Notes: generated from the sequence alone by a model not told the origin. A DNA stretch of 64,000 bases from Rufibacter sp. DG15C (GCF_001577755.1 NZ_CP010776.1:124001-188000), one strand, 5' to 3'; shown: positions 33,709 to 42,623, counted from the first letter of the stretch. Translations and numbers: made by a program.

Positions 33709-35139
33709 TTATTCAGCGGAAGCAACCGGCGTTAAGCCCATCTTCTTGCCGCGCATCAGCAAATAGGGGAACGCGTCCTCGTACTCGTTCCGGATTTCAC
33801 CTTCCAGAATAGCCTCCGTGATGGCGCTTTTTAAGATGCCCACTTCCTTGGACGGGGCAATCCCGAAGGTCTGCATAATCACCTCGCCGGTAATGACCGG
33901 TTGGAAGTTGCGCAGGCTGTCCTTCTCCTCTACCTCTTTGAGTTTCTGCTCCACCTTTTCAAAGTTTTGCAGGTAGCGCTTCACCTTGTCGTTGTTCTTG
34001 GAGGTGATATCCGCCTTGCAGAGTTGCATGAGCAGGTCAATGTCCTCGCCGGCCTCAAACAGCAGTCTTCTAATGGCCGAGTCGGTGACGGTGTCCTTGA
34101 CCAGCGCAATAGGCCGCAAGTGGAGCAGCACCAGTTTCTGCACCTGCTTCATGTGCTCATTGAGCGGCAGTTTTAAATCAGCGAAGATTTTGGGCACCTG
34201 CCGGGCGCCGCGGTCCTCGTGGCCATGGAAGGTCCAGCCTACTTTCTCATTGTAGCGTTTGGTCTCGGGCTTGGCGATGTCATGCAAGATGGCGGCCCAG
34301 CGGAGCCAGAGGTCATTAGAGACTTCGGCCACGTTGTCCAGCACCTGCAGGGTATGGTAGAAATTGTCTTTATGCGAATTCTTATTGATGGTCTCCACGC
34401 CGTGCAGCTTCACCATCTTCGGGAAGATAAGGTGCAGCAGTCCCGTCTGGAACAGCAGCTTGAACCCGTAGGACGGCTTTTTAGACAGGATGATTTTGTT
34501 CAGCTCATCGGTGATGCGCTCCTGCGACACAATCTTGATGCGCTCCTTGTTCTCAGAGATGGCGTCAAAGGTGTCGGGGTCAATGTCAAAGTTGAGCTGG
34601 CTGGCAAACCGGATGGCGCGCATCATGCGCAAAGGGTCATCAGAGAACGTGATACTGGGCTCCAGCGGCGTCTTGATGTTCTTGCGCTTCAGGTCTTTGA
34701 GGCCCTCAAACCGGTCAATGACCTGCCCGTACGTGCCCTCGTTCAAGCTGATGCCCAAAGCGTTGATGGTGAAATCCCTTCTATCTAGGTCGTCTTCCAG
34801 CGTGCCCTGCTCAACCTCGGGCTTGCGTGAATGCGACTGGTACGATTCCTTGCGGGCGCCCACAAACTCCACTTCCCAGCCGTCATCGGTACGCAGCATG
34901 GCCGTCCCGAAGTTCTTGAACACCACCACCTTGGGTTTATGCGGAAACTTCTCGGCTACGCGGTGCGCCAGGTCAATTCCGTTGCCAATGCACACCACGT
35001 CAATGTCTTTGGAGGGGCGTTCCAGAGCCAAGTCCCGCACAAAACCGCCAATCACGTACGCTTCGGTGTTCAATTCACGGGCGGCCTCTGCCACCAGGGC
35101 GAAGACTTTATGGTCAGGAAGGGTAATATCAGTGGTCAT
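33709..35139 (-). CDS. cca: CCA-adding tRNA nucleotidyltransferase with HD domain
   Basis: Adds CCA to tRNA 3' ends, which is essential here because the tRNA-Lys genes in this window do not encode CCA. 476 residues. Pol-beta-type head: AYVIGGFVRDLAL and SKDIDVVCIGNG, then the RRDFTINALG motif, ITFSDDPLRMMRAIRFASQL, and a neck region. A C-terminal HD domain is present (WAAILHDIAKPETKRY, GHEDRGARQ) as in many bacterial enzymes. Confidence 0.92.
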   Translation of the reverse strand: MTTDITLPDHKVFALVAEAARELNTEAYVIGGFVRDLALERPSKDIDVVCIGNGIDLAHRVAEKFPHKPKVVVFKNFGTAMLRTDDGWEVEFVGARKESYQSHSRKPEVEQGTLEDDLDRRDFTINALGISLNEGTYGQVIDRFEGLKDLKRKNIKTPLEPSITFSDDPLRMMRAIRFASQLNFDIDPDTFDAISENKERIKIVSQERITDELNKIILSKKPSYGFKLLFQTGLLHLIFPKMVKLHGVETINKNSHKDNFYHTLQVLDNVAEVSNDLWLRWAAILHDIAKPETKRYNEKVGWTFHGHEDRGARQVPKIFADLKLPLNEHMKQVQKLVLLHLRPIALVKDTVTDSAIRRLLFEAGEDIDLLMQLCKADITSKNNDKVKRYLQNFEKVEQKLKEVEEKDSLRNFQPVITGEVIMQTFGIAPSKEVGILKSAITEAILEGEIRNEYEDAFPYLLMRGKKMGLTPVASAE

Positions 35140-35254
35140 AAGCTACAGGGCATCATTGGTTTCTATACGCAGGCGCCTCTGTAACAGAAGTACTGGTGAA
35201 ACCGGGGTGCAAAGGTAGCCTAACGCCCGCCCTTTGCCAAACCTGCGTCGGTTT

Positions 35255-35294
35255 CCGTTTTAGGCTTGTTTTCTGGAAAACAGTCCAAAAACGA
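35255..35294. repeat. PAL40 palindrome, copy 14
   Basis: CCGTTTTAGGCTTGTTTTC and GAAAACAGTCCAAAAACG; upstream of cca. Confidence 0.85.
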
Positions 35295-35357
35295 CGGACA
35301 GGACATGGTTAGACACTTGTAGGAGTTGTGCGCACTACGAGGTCTTATTATTTTTCC

Positions 35358-35453
35358 TTTTGTCATCCTGAAAGGACCTTGTGGGAAAATTAGATAAGCG
35401 CTTAAGTAAACGTCATTACAACTTGCCCACAAGGTCCTTTCAGGATGACAAAA
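35358..35453. repeat. Second inverted-repeat family: 28-bp perfect arms
   Basis: 28 bases at 35358-35385 (beginning TTTTGTCATCCTGAAAGG and ending TTGTGGG) are the exact reverse complement of 35426-35453, around a 40-bp centre that contains AAGCGCTTAAG. This is not PAL40. A related GTCATCCTGA word occurs on the minus strand near 60975. Confidence 0.85.
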
Positions 35454-35513
35454 TTGAATATTAATGGTATTGGGCTTCTCACATTAGCAGCAGCTAAACG
35501 CAGATTCTCCCCT

Positions 35514-35576
35514 TGAGGATTGCCCAAACGAGAGTTTGAGGCACCGAGCGAAGCTCTGTAGAGGGGTGTTCACATC
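35514..35576. repeat. Third intergenic repeat-like block
   Basis: CCCCTTGAGGATTGCCC and an end GTAGAGGGGTGT flank CGAGAGTTTGAGGCACCGAG. The layout resembles dispersed intergenic repeats of Bacteroidota; only one copy is seen here. Confidence 0.35.
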
Positions 35577-35801
35577 AGCAAATAAAATTAGCAATCGAAA
35601 GCAATGCGTCAGAGTTAAGGCGGTGTCTGGTCTCTACAAATGCGCCTTTTCCAATAGATAACACCCACCTCACTTGGTATCATTAGGTATAGCGCTCACA
35701 CAAAGTCTCGCTTTTCCAAAATCAGCCAACTCCCGCTACCCTAAAGAGAGACACAACCTCAGCAAATATCTATCCGAACATTGTACCCAACAATCCAATT
35801 T

Positions 35802-35840
35802 CGTTTTCAGCCTGATTTCTGGGAAACAGGCCGAAAACGG
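35802..35840. repeat. PAL40 palindrome, copy 15
   Basis: CGTTTTCAGCCTGATTTC and GAAACAGGCCGAAAACGG; directly after the mce stop codon. Confidence 0.9.
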
Positions 35841-35844
35841 TTGG

Positions 35845-36243
35845 TTACCTTATCTCCTGGCACAGTTCCACCAGCACGCCGTTGGCCGACTTGGGATGGA
35901 TGAAACACACCAATTTATTGTCTGCGCCGCGTTTTGGGGCTTCATTGAGTAGTTGAAAGCCTTCGGCTCTTAGGCGTTCCATTTCGGCGTGGATGTCTTC
36001 TACCTCAAAGGCGATGTGGTGGATGCCCTCTCCTTTTCGTTCAATAAATTTAGCGATGGCCGAGTGCTCAGCGGTGGCTTCCAGCAGTTCAATCTTGGTG
36101 TTGCCCACGCTGAAAAACGAGGTGTTCACAGCCTCGCTCTCTACGGTTTCGGCTTTGTAGGGCTCGGCGCCTAAGAGCTTCGTAAACAGTTTATTGGCCT
36201 CTTCACAGCTTTTTACCGCTATGCCTATGTGTTCTACATGCAT
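35845..36243 (-). CDS. mce: Methylmalonyl-CoA epimerase
   Basis: VOC-fold metalloenzyme that interconverts the epimers of methylmalonyl-CoA, linking propionyl-CoA breakdown to succinyl-CoA. 132 residues: VEHIGIAVKSCEEANKLF, KIELLEATAEHSAIAKFIERKGEGIHHIAFEVEDI, and NGVLVELCQ give the metal ligands (His near the start, the central HH, the late Glu). The mutase genes are elsewhere. It stands alone, divergent from iscS. Confidence 0.9.
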   Translation of the reverse strand: MHVEHIGIAVKSCEEANKLFTKLLGAEPYKAETVESEAVNTSFFSVGNTKIELLEATAEHSAIAKFIERKGEGIHHIAFEVEDIHAEMERLRAEGFQLLNEAPKRGADNKLVCFIHPKSANGVLVELCQEIR

Positions 36244-36365
36244 ACAATAAGTTTATAATCAGTCTAAGTAAGGAATTTTGTTGTAATTTTGTCCCGGAAA
36301 TCAAACTAACAGCGCCATAATTCTGTTTTTTTGATAACCGCTACAAAGGAAAACTATTGACGAAG

Positions 36366-37580
36366 ATGCTGAAATTTCCGATTTATTTAGATAACAATGC
36401 CACCACGCCCATGGACCCGCGCGTGTTGGAGGCCATGTTGCCGTACTTCACTAACCACTTCGGGAACGCTGCGTCCCGTAACCACCCTTTCGGTTGGGCC
36501 GCCGAAGAAGCCGTTGACTATGCCCGCGAGCAGATTGCCGCGCTTATCAACTGCGACCCTAAAGAACTAATCTTCACCTCTGGCGCGACAGAATCTGACA
36601 ACCTTGCCATAAAAGGCGTGTTTGAGATGTACGCCTCTAAAGGTAACCATATCATCACGGCCACTACTGAGCACAAAGCGGTGTTGGACACGTGTAAGCA
36701 CATAGAGAAAATTGGCGGACAGGTAACCTATCTTCAAGTAAACTCTGAAGGCCTGATTGACCTGCAAGAGCTGGAAGCCGCCATTACCGACAAGACCATA
36801 CTGATTTCTATCATGTATGGTAACAACGAGGTAGGCGTGGTTCAACCCATCAGAGAGATTGGCGCCATTGCCAAGAAACACGGTGTGTTATTCTTCTCAG
36901 ACGCCACTCAAGCCGTAGGCAAGATTCCAGTGGACGTGAAAGCCGACGGCATTGACCTGATGGCCTTCTCTGGCCACAAAATGTACGGACCTAAAGGCGT
37001 TGGTGCTCTTTATGTTCGTCGTAAGAACCCAAGAGTGAAAGTTACTGCCCAGATGGACGGTGGCGGACATGAGCGAGGCATGCGTTCTGGTACCTTGAAC
37101 GTGCCGGGTATTGTAGGTTTGGGCAAAGCCGCTGAAATCTGCCGTACCGACATGGCCTCTGACACTGCCCGCATCATGAAGATGCGTGACCGTCTGGAGT
37201 CTGAGTTGTTGCAGATGGAAGAGTCTTACCTGAACGGCAACAAAGAGAGCCGTCTGCCACACGTGAGCAACATCTCTTTCAAGTATGTAGAGGGTGAAGG
37301 CTTGATGATGGGTGTGAAAGACATTGCCGTTTCTTCTGGTTCTGCCTGTACGTCTGCTTCTTTGGAGCCTTCTTATGTTTTGAAGGCCATGGGCATGAGC
37401 GATGACTTGGCACACTCTTCCCTTCGTTTCGGTTTGAGCCGTTTCACTACTGAGGAGGAAGTGGACTTCGCCATCAACCACGTGAAAGAAGCCGTGACTA
37501 AACTTCGTGAACTAAGCCCGCTATGGGAGATGTTCAAAGAGGGCATTGACCTTGACTCAATTGAGTGGGCCGAGCACTAA
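36366..37580 (+). CDS. iscS: Cysteine desulfurase IscS
   Basis: Takes sulfur from cysteine for iron-sulfur clusters. 404 residues from ATG 36366; TTG 36357 adds three residues. PLP fold with [34 protein letters not shown], the PLP lysine in [12 protein letters not shown], and the catalytic Cys loop [21 protein letters not shown], the IscS (group I) form. Starts the isc operon. A TAATTTTG box at 36284-36291 may be its -7 element, but no good -33 element was found. Confidence 0.95.
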   Translation: MLKFPIYLDNNATTPMDPRVLEAMLPYFTNHFGNAASRNHPFGWAAEEAVDYAREQIAALINCDPKELIFTSGATESDNLAIKGVFEMYASKGNHIITATTEHKAVLDTCKHIEKIGGQVTYLQVNSEGLIDLQELEAAITDKTILISIMYGNNEVGVVQPIREIGAIAKKHGVLFFSDATQAVGKIPVDVKADGIDLMAFSGHKMYGPKGVGALYVRRKNPRVKVTAQMDGGGHERGMRSGTLNVPGIVGLGKAAEICRTDMASDTARIMKMRDRLESELLQMEESYLNGNKESRLPHVSNISFKYVEGEGLMMGVKDIAVSSGSACTSASLEPSYVLKAMGMSDDLAHSSLRFGLSRFTTEEEVDFAINHVKEAVTKLRELSPLWEMFKEGIDLDSIEWAEH

Positions 37581-37592
37581 AATTTAATGACC

Positions 37593-37623
37593 AGTGGATT
37601 TAGACTAATTGGTCAAATCCACT
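37593..37623 (+). promoter_or_regulatory. Hairpin between iscS and iscU
   Basis: AGTGGATTT and AAATCCACT form a 9-bp stem without a T run, followed by degenerate ATTAATCATTACTCATTAATCATT repeats up to the iscU start. It may be a processing or stability element rather than a terminator. Confidence 0.4.
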
Positions 37624-37665
37624 ATTAATCATTACTCATTAATCATTCGTAATTAATAAAAAGCT

Positions 37666-38079
37666 ATGGCTTATTCAGATAAAGTAATTGACCATTACAG
37701 CAACCCGCGCAACGTGGGTACGCTGGACAAAGCAAAAAACAACGTTGGTACTGGTTTAGTAGGTGCCCCTGAGTGTGGTGACGTAATGCGTCTTCAGATT
37801 GAGGTAGATGAGAACCAGGTTATTACAGACGCCAAGTTCAAAACCTTCGGTTGTGGTTCTGCTATCGCTTCTTCTTCTTTGGCTACTGAGTGGTTGAAGG
37901 GCAAGAGCGTAGATGAGGCCCTGGCCATTGACAACATGGAGATTGTGGAAGAATTGGCCTTACCGCCAGTAAAAATTCACTGCTCTGTTTTGGCTGAGGA
38001 TGCTATCAAAGCGGCTATCAATGACTACCGCGTTAAAAACGGTATGGAGCCACTAGAAGTAGCTAAGTCTCATCATTAA
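37666..38079 (+). CDS. iscU: Iron-sulfur scaffold protein IscU
   Basis: 137 residues. Scaffold on which clusters are built with sulfur from IscS. The three cluster Cys are present: VGAPECGDVMRLQI, KFKTFGCGSAIASSSLATEW and LPPVKIHCSVLAEDAI, as is the Asp in CGD. The LPPVK motif recognised by HscA-type chaperones is intact. Length and order are typical. Confidence 0.95.
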   Translation: MAYSDKVIDHYSNPRNVGTLDKAKNNVGTGLVGAPECGDVMRLQIEVDENQVITDAKFKTFGCGSAIASSSLATEWLKGKSVDEALAIDNMEIVEELALPPVKIHCSVLAEDAIKAAINDYRVKNGMEPLEVAKSHH

Positions 38080-38098
38080 TCAACCCAAGACGCACCGC

Positions 38099-38506
38099 AT
38101 GGATGTTTCCACTAACGCGCACGTAGAAAGTGCCCGTATACAGAAGCAGATAGAAGACCATTTGGGCCTGGACAGCAGCCAGCTGTTGTTTGACTTCAGG
38201 CCCATGGAAGACCGGATGCGTTTGGACTTGATTACCGTAAACCCGCGCCACCACCAGTCGTTTCTGTTGCACACAGTAACCGGCTATGACCGCGTGGACG
38301 CCTTACGGAAGATGTTGGACTATGTGCGTCAGTCACGTGACCAGGAGAGTTCTTTCACTATCCAGTGGATGGCCCGGGGTGAGCGCGAGCTCAACACCTC
38401 GTACTTTAGAGCCTCTAACATGTATGACGCCTTAGATAAACTGTACTATGGCCGGGACATGAATACCATCACGGTGTTTAGTGTGGTCTTGAACCCGGTC
38501 TCTTAG
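38099..38506 (+). CDS. Unknown protein inside the isc operon (135 aa)
   Basis: 135 residues starting MDVSTNAHVESARIQKQIEDH. Mixed alpha/beta, no cysteine, no signal peptide or membrane helix; includes HHQSFLLHTVTGYDRVDALRKMLDYVRQ and ends NTITVFSVVLNPVS. It sits 19 nt after iscU and 22 nt before iscA, so it is almost certainly co-expressed. In Proteobacteria this place can be taken by IscA itself or chaperones; this protein is neither. Not recognised; an accessory role in cluster assembly is inference from context only. Confidence 0.75.
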   Translation: MDVSTNAHVESARIQKQIEDHLGLDSSQLLFDFRPMEDRMRLDLITVNPRHHQSFLLHTVTGYDRVDALRKMLDYVRQSRDQESSFTIQWMARGERELNTSYFRASNMYDALDKLYYGRDMNTITVFSVVLNPVS

Positions 38507-38528
38507 AAAAAGAAAGGAGGATACGCGT

Positions 38529-38855
38529 ATGATTACCGTTTCTGATAAAGCAAAAGAGAAAGTAGAAAAGCTGAAGAAGGATTCTAACATAGATGACAGC
38601 TTCAGGTTACGCGCTTCGGTGGCCGGCGGCGGATGCTCCGGTCTGTCCTACAAGCTTGACTTTGACGACGAAGTGAAGCCCATGGACCAGGAGTTTGAAG
38701 ACAAAGGCGTGAAGGTGGTAGTAGACATGAAAAGCTTCCTCTACCTGGCAGGCACTGAGTTGGATTTCTCTGACGGCCTTAACGGCAAAGGCTTCTACTT
38801 CAACAACCCCAACGCCAGCCGTACCTGCGGCTGCGGCGACAGTTTCTCTGTGTAA
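38529..38855 (+). CDS. iscA: A-type iron-sulfur carrier (IscA/ErpA)
   Basis: 108 residues. Carries clusters or iron to targets. HesB fold with LRASVAGGGCSGLSYKLDFDD and the C-terminal CGCGDSF, giving the three conserved Cys. Preceded by a strong AGGAGG ribosome site (38515-38520). Last gene of the isc operon; the terminator at 38869 follows. Confidence 0.93.
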   Translation: MITVSDKAKEKVEKLKKDSNIDDSFRLRASVAGGGCSGLSYKLDFDDEVKPMDQEFEDKGVKVVVDMKSFLYLAGTELDFSDGLNGKGFYFNNPNASRTCGCGDSFSV

Positions 38856-38868
38856 GCAACGTATTTAG

Positions 38869-38910
38869 TATAACAGAAAAGCCACCCATTGAGGTGGCTT
38901 TTCTGTTATA
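38869..38910 (+). terminator. Terminator of the isc operon
   Basis: 18-bp perfect arms (core CAGAAAAGCCACC and GGTGGCTTTTCTG) around CATTGA. PAL40 copy 16 follows 11 bases later. Confidence 0.9.
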
Positions 38911-38920
38911 TGGCCGACTC

Positions 38921-38961
38921 CTCGTTTTAGACCCGTTTTCCAGAAAACAAGCCAAAAACGG
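38921..38961. repeat. PAL40 palindrome, copy 16
   Basis: CGTTTTAGACCCGTTTTCC and GAAAACAAGCCAAAAACGG, right after the isc terminator. Confidence 0.8.
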
Positions 38962-39068
38962 TTTTGTATATGCTCTTCTATTTTACTGCTTGTTGAGTAA
39001 TTTAACTGTTGCGCCATTTTACTTCCTTTGCGAAGCAAAACCCACCTTCACTCCTATCCTTCTGCGCC

Positions 39069-40004
39069 ATGACCAGAGAAGACCTGCTTGCCACCCAGAC
39101 CAGAATTGCCCCTTACATCCACCGCACGCCGGTGCTTACGTCCAGACTGTTAGACGAGCAAGCGGGCGCTATTTTTTTCTTTAAGTGCGAGAACTTCCAA
39201 CGGATGGGAGCCTTTAAGATGCGCGGGGCGGTAAATGCCATTTTGCAGCTGTCTGACGCCCAGAAGGCCAAAGGCGTGGTGACGCACTCTTCGGGGAACT
39301 TCGCGCAGGCCTTGGCCCTGGCAGCGCAGAGCATCGGTGTGAAGGCCTACATTGTCATGCCTGAGAATGCCCCGCAGGTAAAGAAAGACGCCGTAGTGGG
39401 GTATGGAGGCACTATCATTGAGTGCGCCTCTACGCCCGCTGCCCGCGAGGAAATGGCGGCGCAGGTAGAAAAAGAAACCGGCGCCTATTTCATCCATCCG
39501 TCCAATGACCTGGAGGTGATTCTGGGACAGGGCACCGCGGCCTTGGAGCTATTGGAAGACTATCCGGATTTGGATTTCATCTTCTCGCCCGTGGGCGGCG
39601 GCGGGTTGATTGGCGGCACGGCTTTGGCGGCACATTATTTTGGTCAGGATTGCGAAGTAGTGGGCGGCGAACCGTTCGGGGCAGATGATGCCTATCGGTC
39701 GTTACAAAGCGGCCAGATTGAATCCAATGAAACCACCAGCACTATCGCTGATGGACTCAGAACCCAATTGGGCGACATCAACTTCCCCATCATCCAAAAG
39801 CACGTGGAGAAGATAATACGCGTGGAGGAAGAAGAGATTATTGCCGCCATGCGCCTGGTCTGGGAACGCCTGAAAATTGTGATAGAACCTTCCAGCGCCG
39901 TGGCCTTCGCTGCTTTGTTAAAGAACAAGCAAGACTATGCAGGTAAGAAGGTAGGCATCCTGCTCTCCGGTGGAAATGTGGACTTGACCAAGCTCCCGTT
40001 TTAG
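39069..40004 (+). CDS. PLP-dependent threonine/serine dehydratase
   Basis: 311 residues from ATG 39069; a frame opening at 39009 adds unlikely residues. Fold type II: the PLP lysine in FQRMGAFKMRGAVNAI, THSSGNFAQALALAA, and the Gly loop SPVGGGGLIGGTALA. No C-terminal ACT domain, so it is the short threonine dehydratase/serine racemase type; a catabolic role is more likely than isoleucine biosynthesis. The last residues LPF and the stop TAG are inside PAL40 copy 17. Confidence 0.85.
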   Translation: MTREDLLATQTRIAPYIHRTPVLTSRLLDEQAGAIFFFKCENFQRMGAFKMRGAVNAILQLSDAQKAKGVVTHSSGNFAQALALAAQSIGVKAYIVMPENAPQVKKDAVVGYGGTIIECASTPAAREEMAAQVEKETGAYFIHPSNDLEVILGQGTAALELLEDYPDLDFIFSPVGGGGLIGGTALAAHYFGQDCEVVGGEPFGADDAYRSLQSGQIESNETTSTIADGLRTQLGDINFPIIQKHVEKIIRVEEEEIIAAMRLVWERLKIVIEPSSAVAFAALLKNKQDYAGKKVGILLSGGNVDLTKLPF

Positions 40005-40034
40005 CCTTGTTTTCCGGGAATCAGGCCGAAAACC
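39996..40034. repeat. PAL40 palindrome, copy 17, carries the dehydratase stop codon
   Basis: CCGTTTTAGCCTTGTTTTCC and GGGAATCAGGCCGAAAACCC. The first nine bases read Pro-Phe-stop in the preceding gene. Confidence 0.88.
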
Positions 40035-40194
40035 CTTGGCGCCTTTGCAGCCGAAAAGCCTTGGTGGTTTCCTGGAAGACAGCAGTTGAGCAATAGGCCT
40101 TTAGCAGCATCTTGGAAAAAGAAGGATATCTTACTCTCCTGCTTCCCGTATCTTTAGGATTAAGCTTTTCATCTGCACACCTAACCTTATAAAA

Positions 40195-41253
40195 ATGCTT
40201 GCTACCAAAGGATATGCCGCTTTTGACCCCAACTCGCCGTTGGCGCCTTTTAATTTCCAGCGTCGGGATGTAGGTCCGCATGACGTCTTATTAGAAATTC
40301 AATTTTGTGGCGTGTGCCACTCAGATTTACATACCGCCAAAGGCGAATGGGCCGGCACCAATTTCCCCGTAGTGCCGGGTCATGAGATTGTGGGCCGCAT
40401 ACTAAAAGTGGGAAACCACGTCCAGAATTTCAAGGAAGGTGATTTGGCCGGCGTGGGCTGTATGGTGGATTCCTGCCAGTCCTGCCCCAGCTGCTCAGAC
40501 GGGTATGAGCAGTACTGTGAGAACGGGTTTACGGGTACCTACAACAGCCCCGAAAAAGGCATGGACACCCCCACCTATGGCGGTTACTCCAACCAGATTG
40601 TGGTTTCAGAGAAATTCGTCCTGAAGATTAGAGAGGACCAGGACCTGGCCCGCGTGGCGCCATTGCTGTGCGCCGGCATCACTACCTTCTCGCCGTTGAG
40701 ACACTGGAAAGTGGGCCAAGGCCATAAAGTAGGCGTGGTAGGTTTGGGTGGTTTGGGCCACATGGCCGTGAAACTGGCGGCCTCTATGGGTGCTGAGGTG
40801 ACCGTGCTAAGTACTTCGCCTAGCAAAGAAGCCGATGCTCAGTCTCTGGGCGCCCACAAGTTTGTGGTGACCAAAGACGAGAACGCCCTGAGAGAAGTGC
40901 GCGGGTATTTTGACTTCATCATCAACACGGTTTCTGCCAAAGTGAGTCTGGATATGTATGCCGGTTTGTTGAGACGCGACGGGACTATGATTCTGTTAGG
41001 CGTTCCACCAGAGGCGCCAGAACTGCACGCGGGCACCTTGATTTTTGGGCGCCGCAGCATCGCCGGTTCATTGATTGGCGGCATCGCCGAAACCCAGGAA
41101 ATGCTGGACTACTGCGCTGAGCACAACATCTTGTCAGACATTGAGGTGATAAGCATGTCGCAGATTAACACTGCTTATGACCGCATGCTGGCCGGCGATG
41201 TGAAATACCGCTTCGTGATTGACATGTCTACTCTGGAGAACGGACATTCTTAA
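40195..41253 (+). CDS. Zinc-dependent alcohol dehydrogenase (YahK/CAD-like)
   Basis: 352 residues, NADP-type aldehyde reductase group. Catalytic zinc site FCGVCHSDLHTAKGEW, VPGHEIVGRI; structural zinc Cys in GCMVDSCQSCPSCSDGYEQYC; Rossmann motif GVVGLGGLGHMAVKLAASMGA. This combination matches cinnamyl-alcohol-dehydrogenase-like enzymes such as E. coli YahK, which reduce a broad range of aldehydes. Substrate inferred only. A terminator and PAL40 copy 18 follow. Confidence 0.9.
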   Translation: MLATKGYAAFDPNSPLAPFNFQRRDVGPHDVLLEIQFCGVCHSDLHTAKGEWAGTNFPVVPGHEIVGRILKVGNHVQNFKEGDLAGVGCMVDSCQSCPSCSDGYEQYCENGFTGTYNSPEKGMDTPTYGGYSNQIVVSEKFVLKIREDQDLARVAPLLCAGITTFSPLRHWKVGQGHKVGVVGLGGLGHMAVKLAASMGAEVTVLSTSPSKEADAQSLGAHKFVVTKDENALREVRGYFDFIINTVSAKVSLDMYAGLLRRDGTMILLGVPPEAPELHAGTLIFGRRSIAGSLIGGIAETQEMLDYCAEHNILSDIEVISMSQINTAYDRMLAGDVKYRFVIDMSTLENGHS

Positions 41254-41269
41254 TCCAAACTGATATGCA

Positions 41270-41310
41270 TGAAAAGAGCCAGTTCCCTGTAGGGGAGCTG
41301 GCTCTTTTCA
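41270..41310 (+). terminator. Terminator after the alcohol dehydrogenase gene
   Basis: Arms TGAAAAGAGCCAGTTCCC and GGGGAGCTGGCTCTTTTCA (one mismatch) around TGTA. PAL40 copy 18 follows immediately. Confidence 0.88.
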
Positions 41311-41345
41311 TTTTTGGCCTAATTTCCAACAAACAGGCTAAAAAC
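41310..41345. repeat. PAL40 palindrome, copy 18
   Basis: ATTTTTGGCCTAATTTCC and AAACAGGCTAAAAAC, joined directly to the terminator at 41270. Confidence 0.8.
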
Positions 41346-41435
41346 AAGTGTAACCTTAGGAGGACAGGCGCTTGAATAGCATTTCGCTTTTAATGCTGAA
41401 GCAACTGATTATCTTTAAAGCTCATTTCTGCTGCC

Positions 41436-41957
41436 ATGCCCCTTTTAGAAACCGAACGCCTGACCCTTAATTACCTCACGCAAGAGGATGCACTGTTTAT
41501 CCTGGAGTTGTTGAATGACCCGGCCTGTATCCAGTTTATTGGGGAAAGAAACGTGAAGACTCTAGACCAGGCCCGTTTTTACCTGGAGAATGGCCCCATT
41601 ACAAATTACCGTGAACTTGGGTTTGGCATGTACCTAGTCAAGCTAAAAGCAGATGGAACGCCTATTGGCACCTGTGGCTTGCTAAGGCGCGAGGCCCTGC
41701 CTTTCCCAGATATTGGCTATGCCTTCTTACCAGCCTACAGAGGAAACGGCTATGCCCTGGAAGCGGCCCAAGCCACCCTTAAATACGGACAAGACATGCT
41801 AGGCATGACCACTCTATTAGCTTATACCACGCCAAACAATGAGAAGTCTGGAAAGCTGTTAGAGAAACTAGGTCTGCGCTACCAAAGGCTGTTCCAATGG
41901 CCAGAAACCGGCGAAGAACTCAAGCTGTACTCCAACCAGACAGACATTAAGTTGTAA
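41436..41957 (+). CDS. GNAT acetyltransferase (RimJ/RimL type)
   Basis: 173 residues. ETERLTLNYLTQEDALFILELLNDPACIQFIGE at the start is typical for the RimJ/RimL group; the acetyl-CoA loop is in AFLPAYRGNGYALEAAQATLKYG, and TTPNNEKSGKLLEKLGLRYQ closes the fold. Acts on protein N-termini or small amines; target unknown. Followed by a shared terminator with the convergent NTF2-like gene. Confidence 0.88.
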   Translation: MPLLETERLTLNYLTQEDALFILELLNDPACIQFIGERNVKTLDQARFYLENGPITNYRELGFGMYLVKLKADGTPIGTCGLLRREALPFPDIGYAFLPAYRGNGYALEAAQATLKYGQDMLGMTTLLAYTTPNNEKSGKLLEKLGLRYQRLFQWPETGEELKLYSNQTDIKL

Positions 41958-42002
41958 AAGGAAAAGCCGCTGCAGTATTTCTGCAGCGGCTTTTCCTTTT
42001 AC
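41954..42002. terminator. Bidirectional terminator between convergent genes
   Basis: 22-bp perfect arms (core GGAAAAGCCGCTGCAG) around TATTT, starting within the stop region of the GNAT gene. Confidence 0.92.
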
Positions 42003-42022
42003 TTTATTTACCCTTAAGAAGC

Positions 42023-42493
42023 TTATCGCTTAACTTCTACCGGGTGGTCTTCTAGCTGGGCGTAATGGAGTTTCCAGGCGCCTTTGTCGTTCTTTTTCCA
42101 GACTAACATGTAGTTACCCTCGCCTTGGCCTCTTGGCAGTTCGCGGCTTTCTGGGATTACGTCTACCGTGAAGGTACCGCCCTCAAAGGCAACGGTCTCA
42201 TCGGCGCCAGAGCTAATAGCAAAGGTCTTCAGGTTTTCAATGGTACCCATGGTCTCACGCACCCATTTCTGAGAAACTTCGGCCTTGCCGTTAAAATGCA
42301 CTTCGCCTTGTACAAAGTGGGCGTCTTCTGCCAACAGAGTGTCTAACTGGCTGGAGTTTTTGCTGTTCCAGGCGCCAATGAATTGTTGGCTAAGCGTAGA
42401 CACGTTGAAGGGTTCTTTCTTTTCATCCATCTTGGAGCAAGAAGAGAATCCTACCAGAAGGACCATCAGGAACATTAACGTATTAGATTTCAT
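42023..42493 (-). CDS. NTF2-like (SnoaL/DUF4440) lipoprotein
   Basis: 156 residues with lipobox VGFSSC (Cys about 19). The mature part has a cone-like NTF2 fold: LSQQFIGAWNSKNSSQLDTLLAEDAHFVQGEVHFNGKAEVSQKWVRETMG, ending NYMLVWKKNDKGAWKLHYAQLEDH. Such lipoproteins have no fixed function; some bind small ligands. The gene follows the glycine-zipper gene but a terminator at 42571 lies between. Confidence 0.78.
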   Translation of the reverse strand: MKSNTLMFLMVLLVGFSSCSKMDEKKEPFNVSTLSQQFIGAWNSKNSSQLDTLLAEDAHFVQGEVHFNGKAEVSQKWVRETMGTIENLKTFAISSGADETVAFEGGTFTVDVIPESRELPRGQGEGNYMLVWKKNDKGAWKLHYAQLEDHPVEVKR

Positions 42494-42570
42494 AGAATCT
42501 TAGTTTTAGTGATTGTTATGACTCATACTCCCTTTGAATATTAGGAGTTTCAAATATTTTTGAGATTTGG

Positions 42571-42611
42571 CAATAAAAAAGCCCAAGCGCAGGGCTCGGG
42601 CTTTTTTATTG
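42571..42611 (-). terminator. Terminator of the glycine-zipper gene
   Basis: CAATAAAAAAGCCC and GGGCTTTTTTATTG with an inner imperfect stem; on the minus strand six T follow the GC-rich part. Confidence 0.85.
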
Positions 42612-42623
42612 AAGCACTCCTGC

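Noticed and set aside
34219-35218. Long plus-strand frames opposite cca
   Set aside because: They are antisense shadows of a well-supported gene with full family motifs on the other strand.
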